Positions 35,432-43,503 of a stretch of 64,000 bases of DNA are shown piece by piece. The DNA lies in contig CANMOY010000002.1 of the NCBI GenBank assembly GCA_947499595.1, positions 1-64,000 on the forward strand. The letters are read 5' to 3'. The stretch's first letter is position 1, and the number at the start of each line of letters is the position of its first letter. The position numbers and the translations under genes are program-made. Under the pieces are notes generated by a model. It made no database searches, was not told the origin of the DNA, and saw only the letters and a program-made list of their open reading frames with translations. The stretch is from an uncultured Mesonia sp. (GTDB taxonomy: Bacteria > Bacteroidota > Bacteroidia > Flavobacteriales > Flavobacteriaceae).

Positions 35432-36037
35432 CTAGTTGTCTTCTTTAGGAAATGCTTTTTTATTAAAAAGAATCAATAAAATAACCCCTACGGTAATAGC
35501 GGAGTCTGCGATATTAAATACCGGCTCAAAGAACGTAAAATAATCGCCGCCCCAGAAAGGAATCCATTCGGGTAACACCCCGCTCCATAATGGAAAATAA
35601 AGCATATCTACCACTTTTCCGTGAAATAGCGTGGCATAGCCTCCATTTTCAGGCATAAAGCTGGCCAATTGATTTATGCTATGGTCAAAGATAATTCCAT
35701 AAAAAACAGAATCGATAATATTACCCAGGGCTCCCGCGAAAATAAAAGCGATACATATAATTAATATTTTTGAGGCTTGTTTTTTTACCGAGTCATACAA
35801 CCAATAGCCAATGCCCGCAATGGCCACCAATCTAAAAAGGGTCAAAAACAATTTACCATATTCTCCTGGTATTTGAGCCCCCCAAGCCATTCCATTATTC
35901 TCAACAAACAGAATTCTAAACCAATTAAATACAAAAATTTCTTCACCCAAAACAAAATGAGTTTTGATATAAATTTTTGAAACCTGATCAATCAGTAATA
36001 TAATAAAAATAAGAAGTCCCGCTTTTTTAAGTGACAT
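35432..36037 (-). CDS. lspA: Lipoprotein signal peptidase (signal peptidase II)
   Basis: 201-residue inner-membrane aspartic peptidase that removes signal peptides from diacylated prolipoproteins, such as the many lipoproteins in this window. Four transmembrane segments are visible. The catalytic aspartates lie in GNIIDS and FNIADSAITVG, and VENNGMAWG is the conserved N-terminal-half motif. It is longer than E. coli LspA because of an insertion between the two Asp motifs (about 125-165), which I recall as usual in Bacteroidota. Separated from the DksA-like gene upstream by a terminator. Confidence 0.95.
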   Translation of the reverse strand: MSLKKAGLLIFIILLIDQVSKIYIKTHFVLGEEIFVFNWFRILFVENNGMAWGAQIPGEYGKLFLTLFRLVAIAGIGYWLYDSVKKQASKILIICIAFIFAGALGNIIDSVFYGIIFDHSINQLASFMPENGGYATLFHGKVVDMLYFPLWSGVLPEWIPFWGGDYFTFFEPVFNIADSAITVGVILLILFNKKAFPKEDN

Positions 36038-36135
36038 GGTGTGCAGTTTTGTTGCCGTAAAAATACAAGATTATTTATAAATCTTATACTCAGATGTTAA
36101 TTCTAGTAAATTTAAAACGTGATATAGCCATAAAT

Positions 36136-36172
36136 AAAAAGGTTTCGTTTAAAATGAATTCAAACGAAACCT
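36136..36172 (-). terminator. Intrinsic terminator after the DksA-like gene
   Basis: An 11-bp stem (AGGTTTCGTTT with its complement) has an 11-nt loop and is followed on the minus strand by TTTTTA. Confidence 0.85.
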
Positions 36173-36192
36173 CTTATAGAATTTTCTGTTAT

Positions 36193-36576
36193 TTATTTTT
36201 GCATATTTTTTGCCTCAATACTTAAAGTAGCATGGGGCACGAGTAATAATCGTTCTTTTTTAATCAATTTGCCTGTTACCCTGCAAATACCATAGGTTTT
36301 ATTCTCTATACGAATCAAAGCGTTTTTTAAGTCACGAATGAATTTCTCTTGTCGAATAGCCAATTGTGAGTTGGCTTCTTTACTCATTACCTCGCTTCCT
36401 TCATCAAAAGCTTTAAAAGTAGGTGAAGTATCATCTGTACCATTAGAACTATCGTTCATATAGGCACTTTTATACAGTTCTAACTGCGCTGAAGCCTTTT
36501 CAATTTTCTCTAAAATGATGGCTTTAAATTCTTCTAAATCGGCATCACTATACCTTTCTTTAATCTCTGTATTCAT
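36193..36576 (-). CDS. TraR/DksA-family protein with degenerate zinc finger
   Basis: 127-residue protein with a long N-terminal coiled coil (about 10-95) and a C-terminal DksA-like fold (YGICRVTGKLIKKERL...VPHATLSIEAK). DksA proteins enter the RNA polymerase secondary channel and tune initiation with ppGpp. Of the four zinc Cys positions only C98 remains; T101 and the last pair (S119, A122 region) are replaced, so zinc binding is doubtful. I recall the same sequence pattern in other Flavobacteriia. It starts 4 bp after ileS and is probably co-transcribed. Confidence 0.85.
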   Translation of the reverse strand: MNTEIKERYSDADLEEFKAIILEKIEKASAQLELYKSAYMNDSSNGTDDTSPTFKAFDEGSEVMSKEANSQLAIRQEKFIRDLKNALIRIENKTYGICRVTGKLIKKERLLLVPHATLSIEAKNMQK

Positions 36577-36580
36577 AGTT

Positions 36581-39500
36581 TTATTTTTTTATAGCAAGAC
36601 GGGTGTTTACATCGTCAAAACTCACTTCTAGCCCATCTTTTAACTCATCAACAAGTTCGAGTTTTGCTGTGAGTGTTTCGTTTTTAATATAAGATTCATT
36701 GGCCAAGACAGCCTGCTCGACCAGTCCGTCTTTTTGTATTTTTACTTCAATTTTATCGGTAACCTCAAATCCAGAATCTTTTCTCAAGTTTTGAATTCTG
36801 TTCACCAGCTCTCTGGCGATTCCTTCTTGTTTAAGTTCTGGACTAATATGCGCATCTAGCGCTACGGTTAAACCGGATTGCGTAGCAACCAACCAGCCCT
36901 CTATATCTTCTGAGGTGATTTCTACGTCATTCAGCTGCAAAATAGTTAATTTCCCATTAACTTCTAAATTAATTTCACCTTCCTTTTCTAATTTGGCAAT
37001 TTTATCCGCCTCAAGGCTACTAATAGCAGCCACAACAGCCTTCATTTCTTTTCCAAATTTAGGTCCAAGGGTTTTAAAATTAGGTTTAATTTTTTTAACC
37101 AATATTCCCGAAGTGTCATCAATCAATTCAATCTCTTTTACATTTACCTCAGATTTGATTAGGTCTTGTACCGCCAATATTTCTTCTCTAACGCTCTCGT
37201 CTAATACAGGAATCATCACGCGTTGAAGTGGCTGCCTTACCTTTATCATTTCTTTCTTTCTTAATGATAACACCAAACTAGAAATTACTTGTGCCTTTTT
37301 CATTCTATTTTCAAGTGCCTGATTAATCATAGTCGCATCAGACGCTGGAAATGTGCTTAAATGTACACTTTCTGGCGTATCTGCTAGTGAAACCGCTGTT
37401 AAATCTTTGTAAAGTCTGTCCATATAAAATGGCGCTATCGGTGCCGCTATTTGGGCCACTTTTAATAAACAAGTATATAAGGTTTGGTAAGCCGATATTT
37501 TATCTTCTTGGTATTCACCTTTCCAGAATCTTCTTCGGCATAGACGCACGTACCAGTTACTTAAATTTTCTTGTACAAAATCTGAAATTGCGCGAGCAGC
37601 CTTGGTAGGCTCGTAGCTAGCGTAATAAGTATCTACTTCTTTGATTAAGCTATTTAGCTCAGACAATATCCAACGATCAATTTCGGGTCTTTTGGCTAGA
37701 GGAACCTCCTGTTCTTTATAGGTAAACCCGTCTATATTCGCATAAAGCGCGAAAAAAGAATAGGTGTTGTACAAAGTTCCAAAAAACTTACGACGTACCT
37801 CTGCAATACCTTCGAGGTCAAATTTTAAATTATCCCATGGGTTGGCATTGCTTATCATATACCATCGCGTGGCATCTGGACCATAGGTAGATAAAGTTTC
37901 AAAGGGGTCGGCAGCATTGCCTAATCGCTTAGACATTTTTTGTCCGTGTTTATCTAATACCAAGCCGTTTGACACTACATTTTTATAGGCTACATCATCA
38001 AAAACCATGGTAGCGATTGCGTGTAAGGTATAAAACCAACCTCGGGTTTGATCTACCCCTTCGGCAATAAAATCGGCTTTTCTTAGTGTTGCTTCGGTGG
38101 CTTGCTTATTTTCGAACGGATAATGCCATTGGGCATAAGGCATAGCTCCAGAGTCAAACCAAACATCTATCAGGTCGGCTTCGCGTTTCATTGGCTTACC
38201 ACTAGCCGAAACCAGTACAATTTTATCGACCACATTTTTATGTAAATCGACTTGATCGTAATTAGCATCGCTCATATCGCCTACCACAAAATCTTCAAAG
38301 ACATCTTTTTCCATAAAACCAGCTTCTACCGAGCGTTTCATTTCGGCTTTCAACTCTTCTATAGAACCAATAATAATCTCCTCTCTTTTATCTTCTGTAC
38401 GCCAAATAGGTAGCGGAATACCCCAATATCTCGAGCGCGATAAGTTCCAGTCATTGGCATTGGCTAACCAATTACCAAACCTACCCTCACCGGTCGAAGC
38501 GGGCTTCCAATTTATGGTAGTATTTAATTGGTGCATACGATCTTTTACCTCGGTTACTTTTATAAACCAAGAATCTAGAGGGTAATATAATATAGGTTTG
38601 TCTGTACGCCAGCAATTTGGGTAACTGTGCACATACTTCTCTACCTTAAATGCTTTATTTTCTTCTTTAAGCTTAATGGCTATTTCAACATCAACCGACT
38701 TATCTGGGGCTTCTTCGGGGGCATAGTATTCATTTTTTACATACTTCCCGGCCAATTCTCCCATCTCGGGTCTAAATTTACCTTGCAAATCTACTAAAGG
38801 CACTAAATTCTCTTGCTCATCTAGCACCAACATAGGAGGCACAGGCGGATTAGCTTGTTTAGCGACCAGCGCATCATCTGCTCCAAAAGTGGGCGCGGTA
38901 TGCACAATACCTGTACCGTCTTCTGTGGTCACAAAATCACCTGCAATAATTCTAAAGGCATTTTCTGGAGTTTCATAAGGTTGTGCGTAGGGTAGCAATT
39001 GCTCATAACGAATACCTACTAAATCTTTACCTAGAAAAGTGTTGGTCACCAAATAAGGTATTTTTTTATCTCCTTGTTGAAAATTAGCCAAAGCTTCCTC
39101 ATCTTCAACGCCAACATATTTTTTATCAAATTGCTTATTCACCAAATTCTTAGCAACTACTAAACTAACTGGCTCAAAGGTGTATTGATTATAGGTTTTA
39201 ACCACCACATACTCAATTTTTGGACCTACTGTAAGTGCGGTGTTACTTGGGAGTGTCCAAGGAGTGGTAGTCCAAGCTATAAAGTGCAGGTTTTCAAAGT
39301 TGGCTAAATCGGCAGGAAGACTGGTCGCTATAGCTTTAAACTGTGCCGTTACCGTAGTGTCGGTAACATCTTGATAAGTACCAGGCTGATTTAGCTCGTG
39401 TGAGCTTAAGCCTGTTCCTGCTTTTGGTGAGTAAGGCTGAATGGTATAGCCTTTATATATAAGTCCTTTTTTGTAAATTTCAGACAGTAACCACCAAACG

Positions 39501-39979
39501 GTTTCCATGTATTTAGGCTTATAAGTAATATAAGGATCATCCATATTTACCCAATAGCCCATTTCTTCGGTAAGTTTTGACCAAACATCGGTATAGCGCA
39601 TTACGGCATTTTTACAAGCTTGGTTATATTCTTCTACAGAAATTTTAGTGCCGATATCTTCTTTGGTGATACCCAACTCTTTTTCTACCCCCAACTCTAC
39701 GGGCAAACCGTGGGTATCCCAGCCGGCTTTACGGTTTACCTGAAAACCTTTTTGTGTTTTATATCGGCAAAATATATCTTTAATACTTCGCGCCATAACA
39801 TGATGAATCCCTGGTAAACCATTGGCAGAGGGCGGACCTTCAAAAAAAACAAAAGGCCGATTACCTTCTCTGATACTTACACTCTTTTCAAAAATTTGAT
39901 TTTCTTTCCAATAGCTCAGTATCTCTTGTGCTACTACTGGTAAATCCAGTTGCTTGTATTCGGTAAAATTGTTACTCAT
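36581..39979 (-). CDS. ileS: Isoleucine--tRNA ligase, type 2, with GIHH signature
   Basis: 1132-residue class I synthetase that charges tRNA-Ile. The length and the ATGLP-like context match the eukaryote-like IleRS2 clade. Catalytic domain with KMSKR (GQKMSKRLGN), a CP1 editing insertion (about 200-420), anticodon-binding domain (about 700-850) and long C-terminal extension. The first signature, normally HxGH, reads GIHH (codons at 39800-39811) inside PSANGLPGIHHVMAR. That swap of positions 1 and 3 is described for mupirocin-hyper-resistant IleRS2. ATG at 39979 is preferred to a TTG five codons upstream. Confidence 0.96.
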   Translation of the reverse strand: MSNNFTEYKQLDLPVVAQEILSYWKENQIFEKSVSIREGNRPFVFFEGPPSANGLPGIHHVMARSIKDIFCRYKTQKGFQVNRKAGWDTHGLPVELGVEKELGITKEDIGTKISVEEYNQACKNAVMRYTDVWSKLTEEMGYWVNMDDPYITYKPKYMETVWWLLSEIYKKGLIYKGYTIQPYSPKAGTGLSSHELNQPGTYQDVTDTTVTAQFKAIATSLPADLANFENLHFIAWTTTPWTLPSNTALTVGPKIEYVVVKTYNQYTFEPVSLVVAKNLVNKQFDKKYVGVEDEEALANFQQGDKKIPYLVTNTFLGKDLVGIRYEQLLPYAQPYETPENAFRIIAGDFVTTEDGTGIVHTAPTFGADDALVAKQANPPVPPMLVLDEQENLVPLVDLQGKFRPEMGELAGKYVKNEYYAPEEAPDKSVDVEIAIKLKEENKAFKVEKYVHSYPNCWRTDKPILYYPLDSWFIKVTEVKDRMHQLNTTINWKPASTGEGRFGNWLANANDWNLSRSRYWGIPLPIWRTEDKREEIIIGSIEELKAEMKRSVEAGFMEKDVFEDFVVGDMSDANYDQVDLHKNVVDKIVLVSASGKPMKREADLIDVWFDSGAMPYAQWHYPFENKQATEATLRKADFIAEGVDQTRGWFYTLHAIATMVFDDVAYKNVVSNGLVLDKHGQKMSKRLGNAADPFETLSTYGPDATRWYMISNANPWDNLKFDLEGIAEVRRKFFGTLYNTYSFFALYANIDGFTYKEQEVPLAKRPEIDRWILSELNSLIKEVDTYYASYEPTKAARAISDFVQENLSNWYVRLCRRRFWKGEYQEDKISAYQTLYTCLLKVAQIAAPIAPFYMDRLYKDLTAVSLADTPESVHLSTFPASDATMINQALENRMKKAQVISSLVLSLRKKEMIKVRQPLQRVMIPVLDESVREEILAVQDLIKSEVNVKEIELIDDTSGILVKKIKPNFKTLGPKFGKEMKAVVAAISSLEADKIAKLEKEGEINLEVNGKLTILQLNDVEITSEDIEGWLVATQSGLTVALDAHISPELKQEGIARELVNRIQNLRKDSGFEVTDKIEVKIQKDGLVEQAVLANESYIKNETLTAKLELVDELKDGLEVSFDDVNTRLAIKK

Positions 39980-40189
39980 GGCGCTGTCTTTCAAAATAAA
40001 TTGCGAAATTAAGGATTTTTGTTTAACCTGATAATGAACAAGCTAAAAATATAAAGTAGCTTGACTATAAGATTGTATGGCTTTTACTTTATTGAGATAA
40101 TTTAATCCGTCAAGGAGAAAATGCCTAAACCAACTAAAATAAGCTTGAATTGAGCATTAAAGTTATGGCGATATTATACTATATTTGTA

Positions 40190-40197
40190 GTCTAAAT
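40190..40197 (+). promoter_or_regulatory. Likely -7 box of the TerB-like gene
   Basis: TATATTTG matches TAnnTTTG, 11 bp upstream of the ATG. The -33 element is weak. Confidence 0.4.
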
Positions 40198-40208
40198 TGT
40201 AACAAACT

Positions 40209-40634
40209 ATGTCATTTTCAGATTTATTCGATTCAGGTTCACATAGCAGAAACATTAGCCATTTTGCTTCTATTGTACGTTTAGCCGCTGTAGACGGTGA
40301 AATAAATGATGAAGAAAAAGCGGTTTTAGAGCGTTTGGCTAGAAAACTTGATATAAACGAAGAAGAATATAAGCTTATCTTAAAAAACCCTGAAAACATC
40401 CCATTTACAGCACCTAATACCAAGGTTAAACGTTTAGAACGTTTGTACGATTTACTCACCTTGGTTTTTGCTGATCATGAAATGGATGAACAAGAAGCTT
40501 TTATGATGAAACGCTATGGTATTGCCTTAGGTTTTTCTTCAGAAGACTCCAAAGCCATCATCAAGCGATCTATCGCTATTTTAGGGGGCAAGTTATCTTT
40601 TGATGATTACCTATACCTATTAGAAAAAGAATAA
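40209..40634 (+). CDS. TerB-like helical protein
   Basis: 141-residue all-helical protein resembling the TerB/tellurite-resistance fold: a paired Asp/Glu-rich motif in RLAAVDGEINDEEKAVL and again in LVFADHEMDEQEAFMM. These acidic repeats bind metal in TerB. Such stand-alone proteins occur widely without tellurite phenotypes; a stress or membrane-associated role is only suggested. Single gene whose stop codon lies within a perfect palindrome shared with the convergent fbp gene. Confidence 0.78.
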   Translation: MSFSDLFDSGSHSRNISHFASIVRLAAVDGEINDEEKAVLERLARKLDINEEEYKLILKNPENIPFTAPNTKVKRLERLYDLLTLVFADHEMDEQEAFMMKRYGIALGFSSEDSKAIIKRSIAILGGKLSFDDYLYLLEKE

Positions 40635-40656
40635 AGTAGGTTAACCTACTTTATTC
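40629..40656. terminator. Perfect 28-bp palindrome at convergent gene ends
   Basis: GAATAAAGTAGGTT followed by its exact complement, with no spacer. It contains both TAA stop codons of the converging TerB-like gene and fbp. A short T run follows on the fbp strand side only. It is probably a shared terminator, though the U-tracts are modest. Confidence 0.6.
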
Positions 40657-41658
40657 TGCTTTTTGCATAAATTCTTCTGCTTTATTCACCATTTCTTCGC
40701 TTCCACAAAAGAAAGGTACTCTTTCGTGCAAACTCTCTGGCTGTATATCTAAGATTCGCGTAAAGCCATCACTTGCCTTACCTCCTGCTTGTTCGGCTAT
40801 AAAAGCCATGGGGTTACACTCATATAGCAATCTTAATTTACCCTTTGTTGCCTTTTTGCTTTTAGGGTAAATATAAATACCACCCTTAATCATATTCCGA
40901 TGAAAATCTGAGACCAAAGAGCCTATGTAACGAGCAGTATAAGGCCTATCTCCTTCTTCTGCTTGACAGTACTTTATATAATCTTTTACCCCTTGAGGAA
41001 ACTGTGCATAATTCCCCTCATTCACCGAGTAAATATTTCCTGTTTTAGGAAAACGCATATTAGGATGCGACAAATAATAAGTACCTATAGCCGGATTCAA
41101 AGTAAAGCCATTTACCCCGTGCCCCGTGGTGTACACAAGCATTGTAGAAGTGCCATAAACAATATATCCTGCAGCTACTTGTTGATTACCTGGTTGTAAA
41201 AAATCTTCTTTGGTTACCGGTTGACCCATTGGGGTTACCCTACGGTACACAGAAAATATGGTTCCTACAGATACGTTCACATCAATATTTGAACTTCCGT
41301 CAAGCGGATCCATTAACAACACATATTTATTATTGTTGTCTTTATTCTGACCTTGAATGGTAATAAAATCATCGTTTTCTTCAGATGCAATACCACAAAC
41401 TATCTCCCTATTGGTAATGGTTTGTATAAATTTTTCGTTGGCATAAACATCTAGTTTTTGCTGTTGCTCACCCTGAATATTGGTTTCACCCGCTGCCCCA
41501 GTAATGTCTACCAGACCCGCTTTATTCACCTCGTGATTAACCACTTTTGCAGCTAGACGAATTGCATTTATTAATCGAGATAATTCTCCCGATGAGTACT
41601 TGAACTCAGCCTGGTTTTCAATTATGAACTCCCCCAGGGTTTGGTTTTTTCTTACCAT
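40651..41658 (-). CDS. fbp: Class I fructose-1,6-bisphosphatase
   Basis: 335-residue gluconeogenic enzyme that hydrolyses fructose-1,6-bisphosphate to fructose-6-phosphate. Metal and phosphate motifs: ASEENDD (Glu), [16 protein letters not shown] (the DPLDGSS signature), YSVNEGN and the C-terminal [21 protein letters not shown]. The frame is open from a TTG seven codons upstream (41679), but that codon lies within a TATTTTTG promoter box, so ATG at 41658 is the better start. Confidence 0.95.
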   Translation of the reverse strand: MVRKNQTLGEFIIENQAEFKYSSGELSRLINAIRLAAKVVNHEVNKAGLVDITGAAGETNIQGEQQQKLDVYANEKFIQTITNREIVCGIASEENDDFITIQGQNKDNNNKYVLLMDPLDGSSNIDVNVSVGTIFSVYRRVTPMGQPVTKEDFLQPGNQQVAAGYIVYGTSTMLVYTTGHGVNGFTLNPAIGTYYLSHPNMRFPKTGNIYSVNEGNYAQFPQGVKDYIKYCQAEEGDRPYTARYIGSLVSDFHRNMIKGGIYIYPKSKKATKGKLRLLYECNPMAFIAEQAGGKASDGFTRILDIQPESLHERVPFFCGSEEMVNKAEEFMQKAE

Positions 41659-41676
41659 TTTGTCGACTTTATGTCG

Positions 41677-41684
41677 CAAAAATA
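41677..41684 (-). promoter_or_regulatory. Likely -7 box of fbp
   Basis: TATTTTTG on the minus strand, 18 bp upstream of the fbp ATG. It overlaps an alternative TTG start and so argues against that start. No clear -33 TTG. Confidence 0.42.
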
Positions 41685-41705
41685 GAAAAAAGACTTTGTA
41701 ATCGC

Positions 41706-41713
41706 TATTTTTG
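41706..41713 (+). promoter_or_regulatory. Likely -7 box of the GNAT-lysC operon
   Basis: TATTTTTG matches TAnnTTTG, 20 bp before the GNAT start. It is divergent from the fbp box 21 bp away. Confidence 0.42.
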
Positions 41714-41733
41714 TGTAAATCAAAATAAAAACT

Positions 41734-42210
41734 ATGGAAACAAGCATAAGAAGAGCAACTAAAGAAGATATGGGAAGTGTACTGCGATTAATCAATGAAT
41801 TAGCGGCTCACGAAAAGAAACCAAATGCAGTAATTTTGACCGAAGAGCAATTAAAGAAGGATGGTTTTGGCGACCAAAAAATGTTTACCTGTTTTTTAGC
41901 TGAGGCGGATGACCAAGTGGTTGGTATGGCTTTAGTGTACTATAGATACTCTACCTGGAAAGGAAAAACCGTACACCTAGAAGATCTTATAGTAAATGAA
42001 AATTATCGTGGTAAAGGTATTGGTATGCTCTTGTATAAACAAGTGATGCGTTTTGCACTAGACCAAGGTGTAAAACGAGTAGAATGGGTTGTGGGCGATT
42101 ACAACACCAATGCGCTTGAATTTTACAAAAGTACAGGAGCTAGCATAATGACCGAATGGAATACGGTGCAGTTTGACGAAAAATCTATAAAAAACTTCTT
42201 AGCCAAATGA
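41734..42210 (+). CDS. GNAT acetyltransferase, diamine/spermidine acetyltransferase-like
   Basis: 158-residue GNAT-fold enzyme that transfers acetyl from acetyl-CoA to an amine. The CoA-loop motif [12 protein letters not shown] and the LEDLIV strand are intact, and the order [20 protein letters not shown] ... HLEDL ... [16 protein letters not shown] resembles SSAT/thialysine acetyltransferases. The substrate is therefore probably a polyamine or lysine analogue, but this is by resemblance only. Its stop overlaps the lysC start by 4 bp (ATGA), a coupled pair. Confidence 0.82.
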   Translation: METSIRRATKEDMGSVLRLINELAAHEKKPNAVILTEEQLKKDGFGDQKMFTCFLAEADDQVVGMALVYYRYSTWKGKTVHLEDLIVNENYRGKGIGMLLYKQVMRFALDQGVKRVEWVVGDYNTNALEFYKSTGASIMTEWNTVQFDEKSIKNFLAK

Positions 42211-43457
42211 TCATATTTAAGTTTGGCGGCGCCTCTGTAAAAGAGGCGGCTGGCGTCAAGAATATGGTTGAAATACTCAAAAAAACCGGCACCAAGGATA
42301 AACTGATTGTGGTTTCGGCAATGGGTAAAACTACTAATGCTTTAGAATTGGTAATTCAAAACTATTTTGAGTTCAATAAAATCGATTTAACTGAGGTTAA
42401 AAATTTTCATGCTCAGATTGCTCAGAATTTGTTTACCGATACCAATCATCCAATTTTTGTTACCTTAAACCAATATTGGAAAGAGTTAACCAGTTTTCTC
42501 GAGCAAAATTCATCTCAAGGTTACGATTTTGTTTATGATCAAGTTATTGGTTTTGGTGAGTTAATAAGTACAGCCATAATAAGCGCTTACCTTAATTCAG
42601 AAGAAATAAAAAACACTTGGATAGACGCACGAAAACTTATTAAAACCGATACTACCTATCGCGACGCTCAGGTGAATTGGGAAATCACACAAAAAAATAT
42701 CAACCATCACATCAAACCCAACGAGTTATTTATAACTCAGGGGTTTATCGCATCGACTACCAATAATTGTACTACCACCTTGGGCCGAGAAGGAAGTGAT
42801 TATTCTGCTGCCATTTTTGCTTATTGCCTAAATGCTAAAGAGGTAAGTATTTGGAAAGATGTTAGCGGTGTTTACAATGCAGATCCTCGTATTTTTAAAG
42901 ACAGCATACAATTAAACCAAATCAATTACAACGAAGCTATAGAGTTAGCTTTTTACGGGGCTTCTGTGATACACCCTAAAACTATCCAGCCGCTTCAAAG
43001 AAAAGAGATTCCTTTAGTGGTGCGCTCATTTTATGATTTAACTTTACCAGGAACAAAGGTTAGTAACGGTCCTAAAATTGTACCTCAAGTACCATGTTTT
43101 ATTGTAAAAGATGATCTCATATTACTATCCATTGCTACCAAAGACTTTTCATTCTTTGTAGAGCAAAATATGAGTGAGGTCTTTGCTCTGTTTCATGCTT
43201 TTCAAACCAAGGTAGATCTTATTCAAAATTCAGCCATAAGCTTTTCTGTAGTTATAGATAACAAATTCAAAAAATTTGATTTATTAATCGAAAATTTACA
43301 AAAACGATTCAGGGTAAGTTTTAATAAAGGTGTTAAATTATATACCTTGCGCCACGCTACGCCAGAGGCAATAAAAGCAACCGAAAAAGATAAGGTGGTT
43401 CTTCTAAAACAAGTGACGCGAGAAACGGCACAATTGGTTGTTCACGAAAATTTATAA
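42207..43457 (+). CDS. lysC: Aspartate kinase
   Basis: 416-residue enzyme that phosphorylates aspartate in the first step of the lysine/threonine/methionine pathway. The signature KFGGASVKEAAGV opens the protein. The nucleotide/aspartate-binding motif TTLGREGSDYSAA lies near residue 197, followed by WKDVSGVYNADPR. The C-terminal part (about 290-416) is in the ACT position but diverged, so allosteric control may be weak or different. Coupled with the upstream GNAT gene; 46 bp precede the next gene. Confidence 0.93.
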   Translation: MIIFKFGGASVKEAAGVKNMVEILKKTGTKDKLIVVSAMGKTTNALELVIQNYFEFNKIDLTEVKNFHAQIAQNLFTDTNHPIFVTLNQYWKELTSFLEQNSSQGYDFVYDQVIGFGELISTAIISAYLNSEEIKNTWIDARKLIKTDTTYRDAQVNWEITQKNINHHIKPNELFITQGFIASTTNNCTTTLGREGSDYSAAIFAYCLNAKEVSIWKDVSGVYNADPRIFKDSIQLNQINYNEAIELAFYGASVIHPKTIQPLQRKEIPLVVRSFYDLTLPGTKVSNGPKIVPQVPCFIVKDDLILLSIATKDFSFFVEQNMSEVFALFHAFQTKVDLIQNSAISFSVVIDNKFKKFDLLIENLQKRFRVSFNKGVKLYTLRHATPEAIKATEKDKVVLLKQVTRETAQLVVHENL

Positions 43458-43503
43458 CTTAGCAAGTGATTATTCATTTATATTTGCTTTAAACTTATAG
43501 CAC

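Noticed and set aside
41659-41679. Longer fbp start (TTG at 41679)
   Set aside because: The TTG is part of the TATTTTTG promoter box, so the transcript would not contain it properly; ATG at 41658 matches the family.
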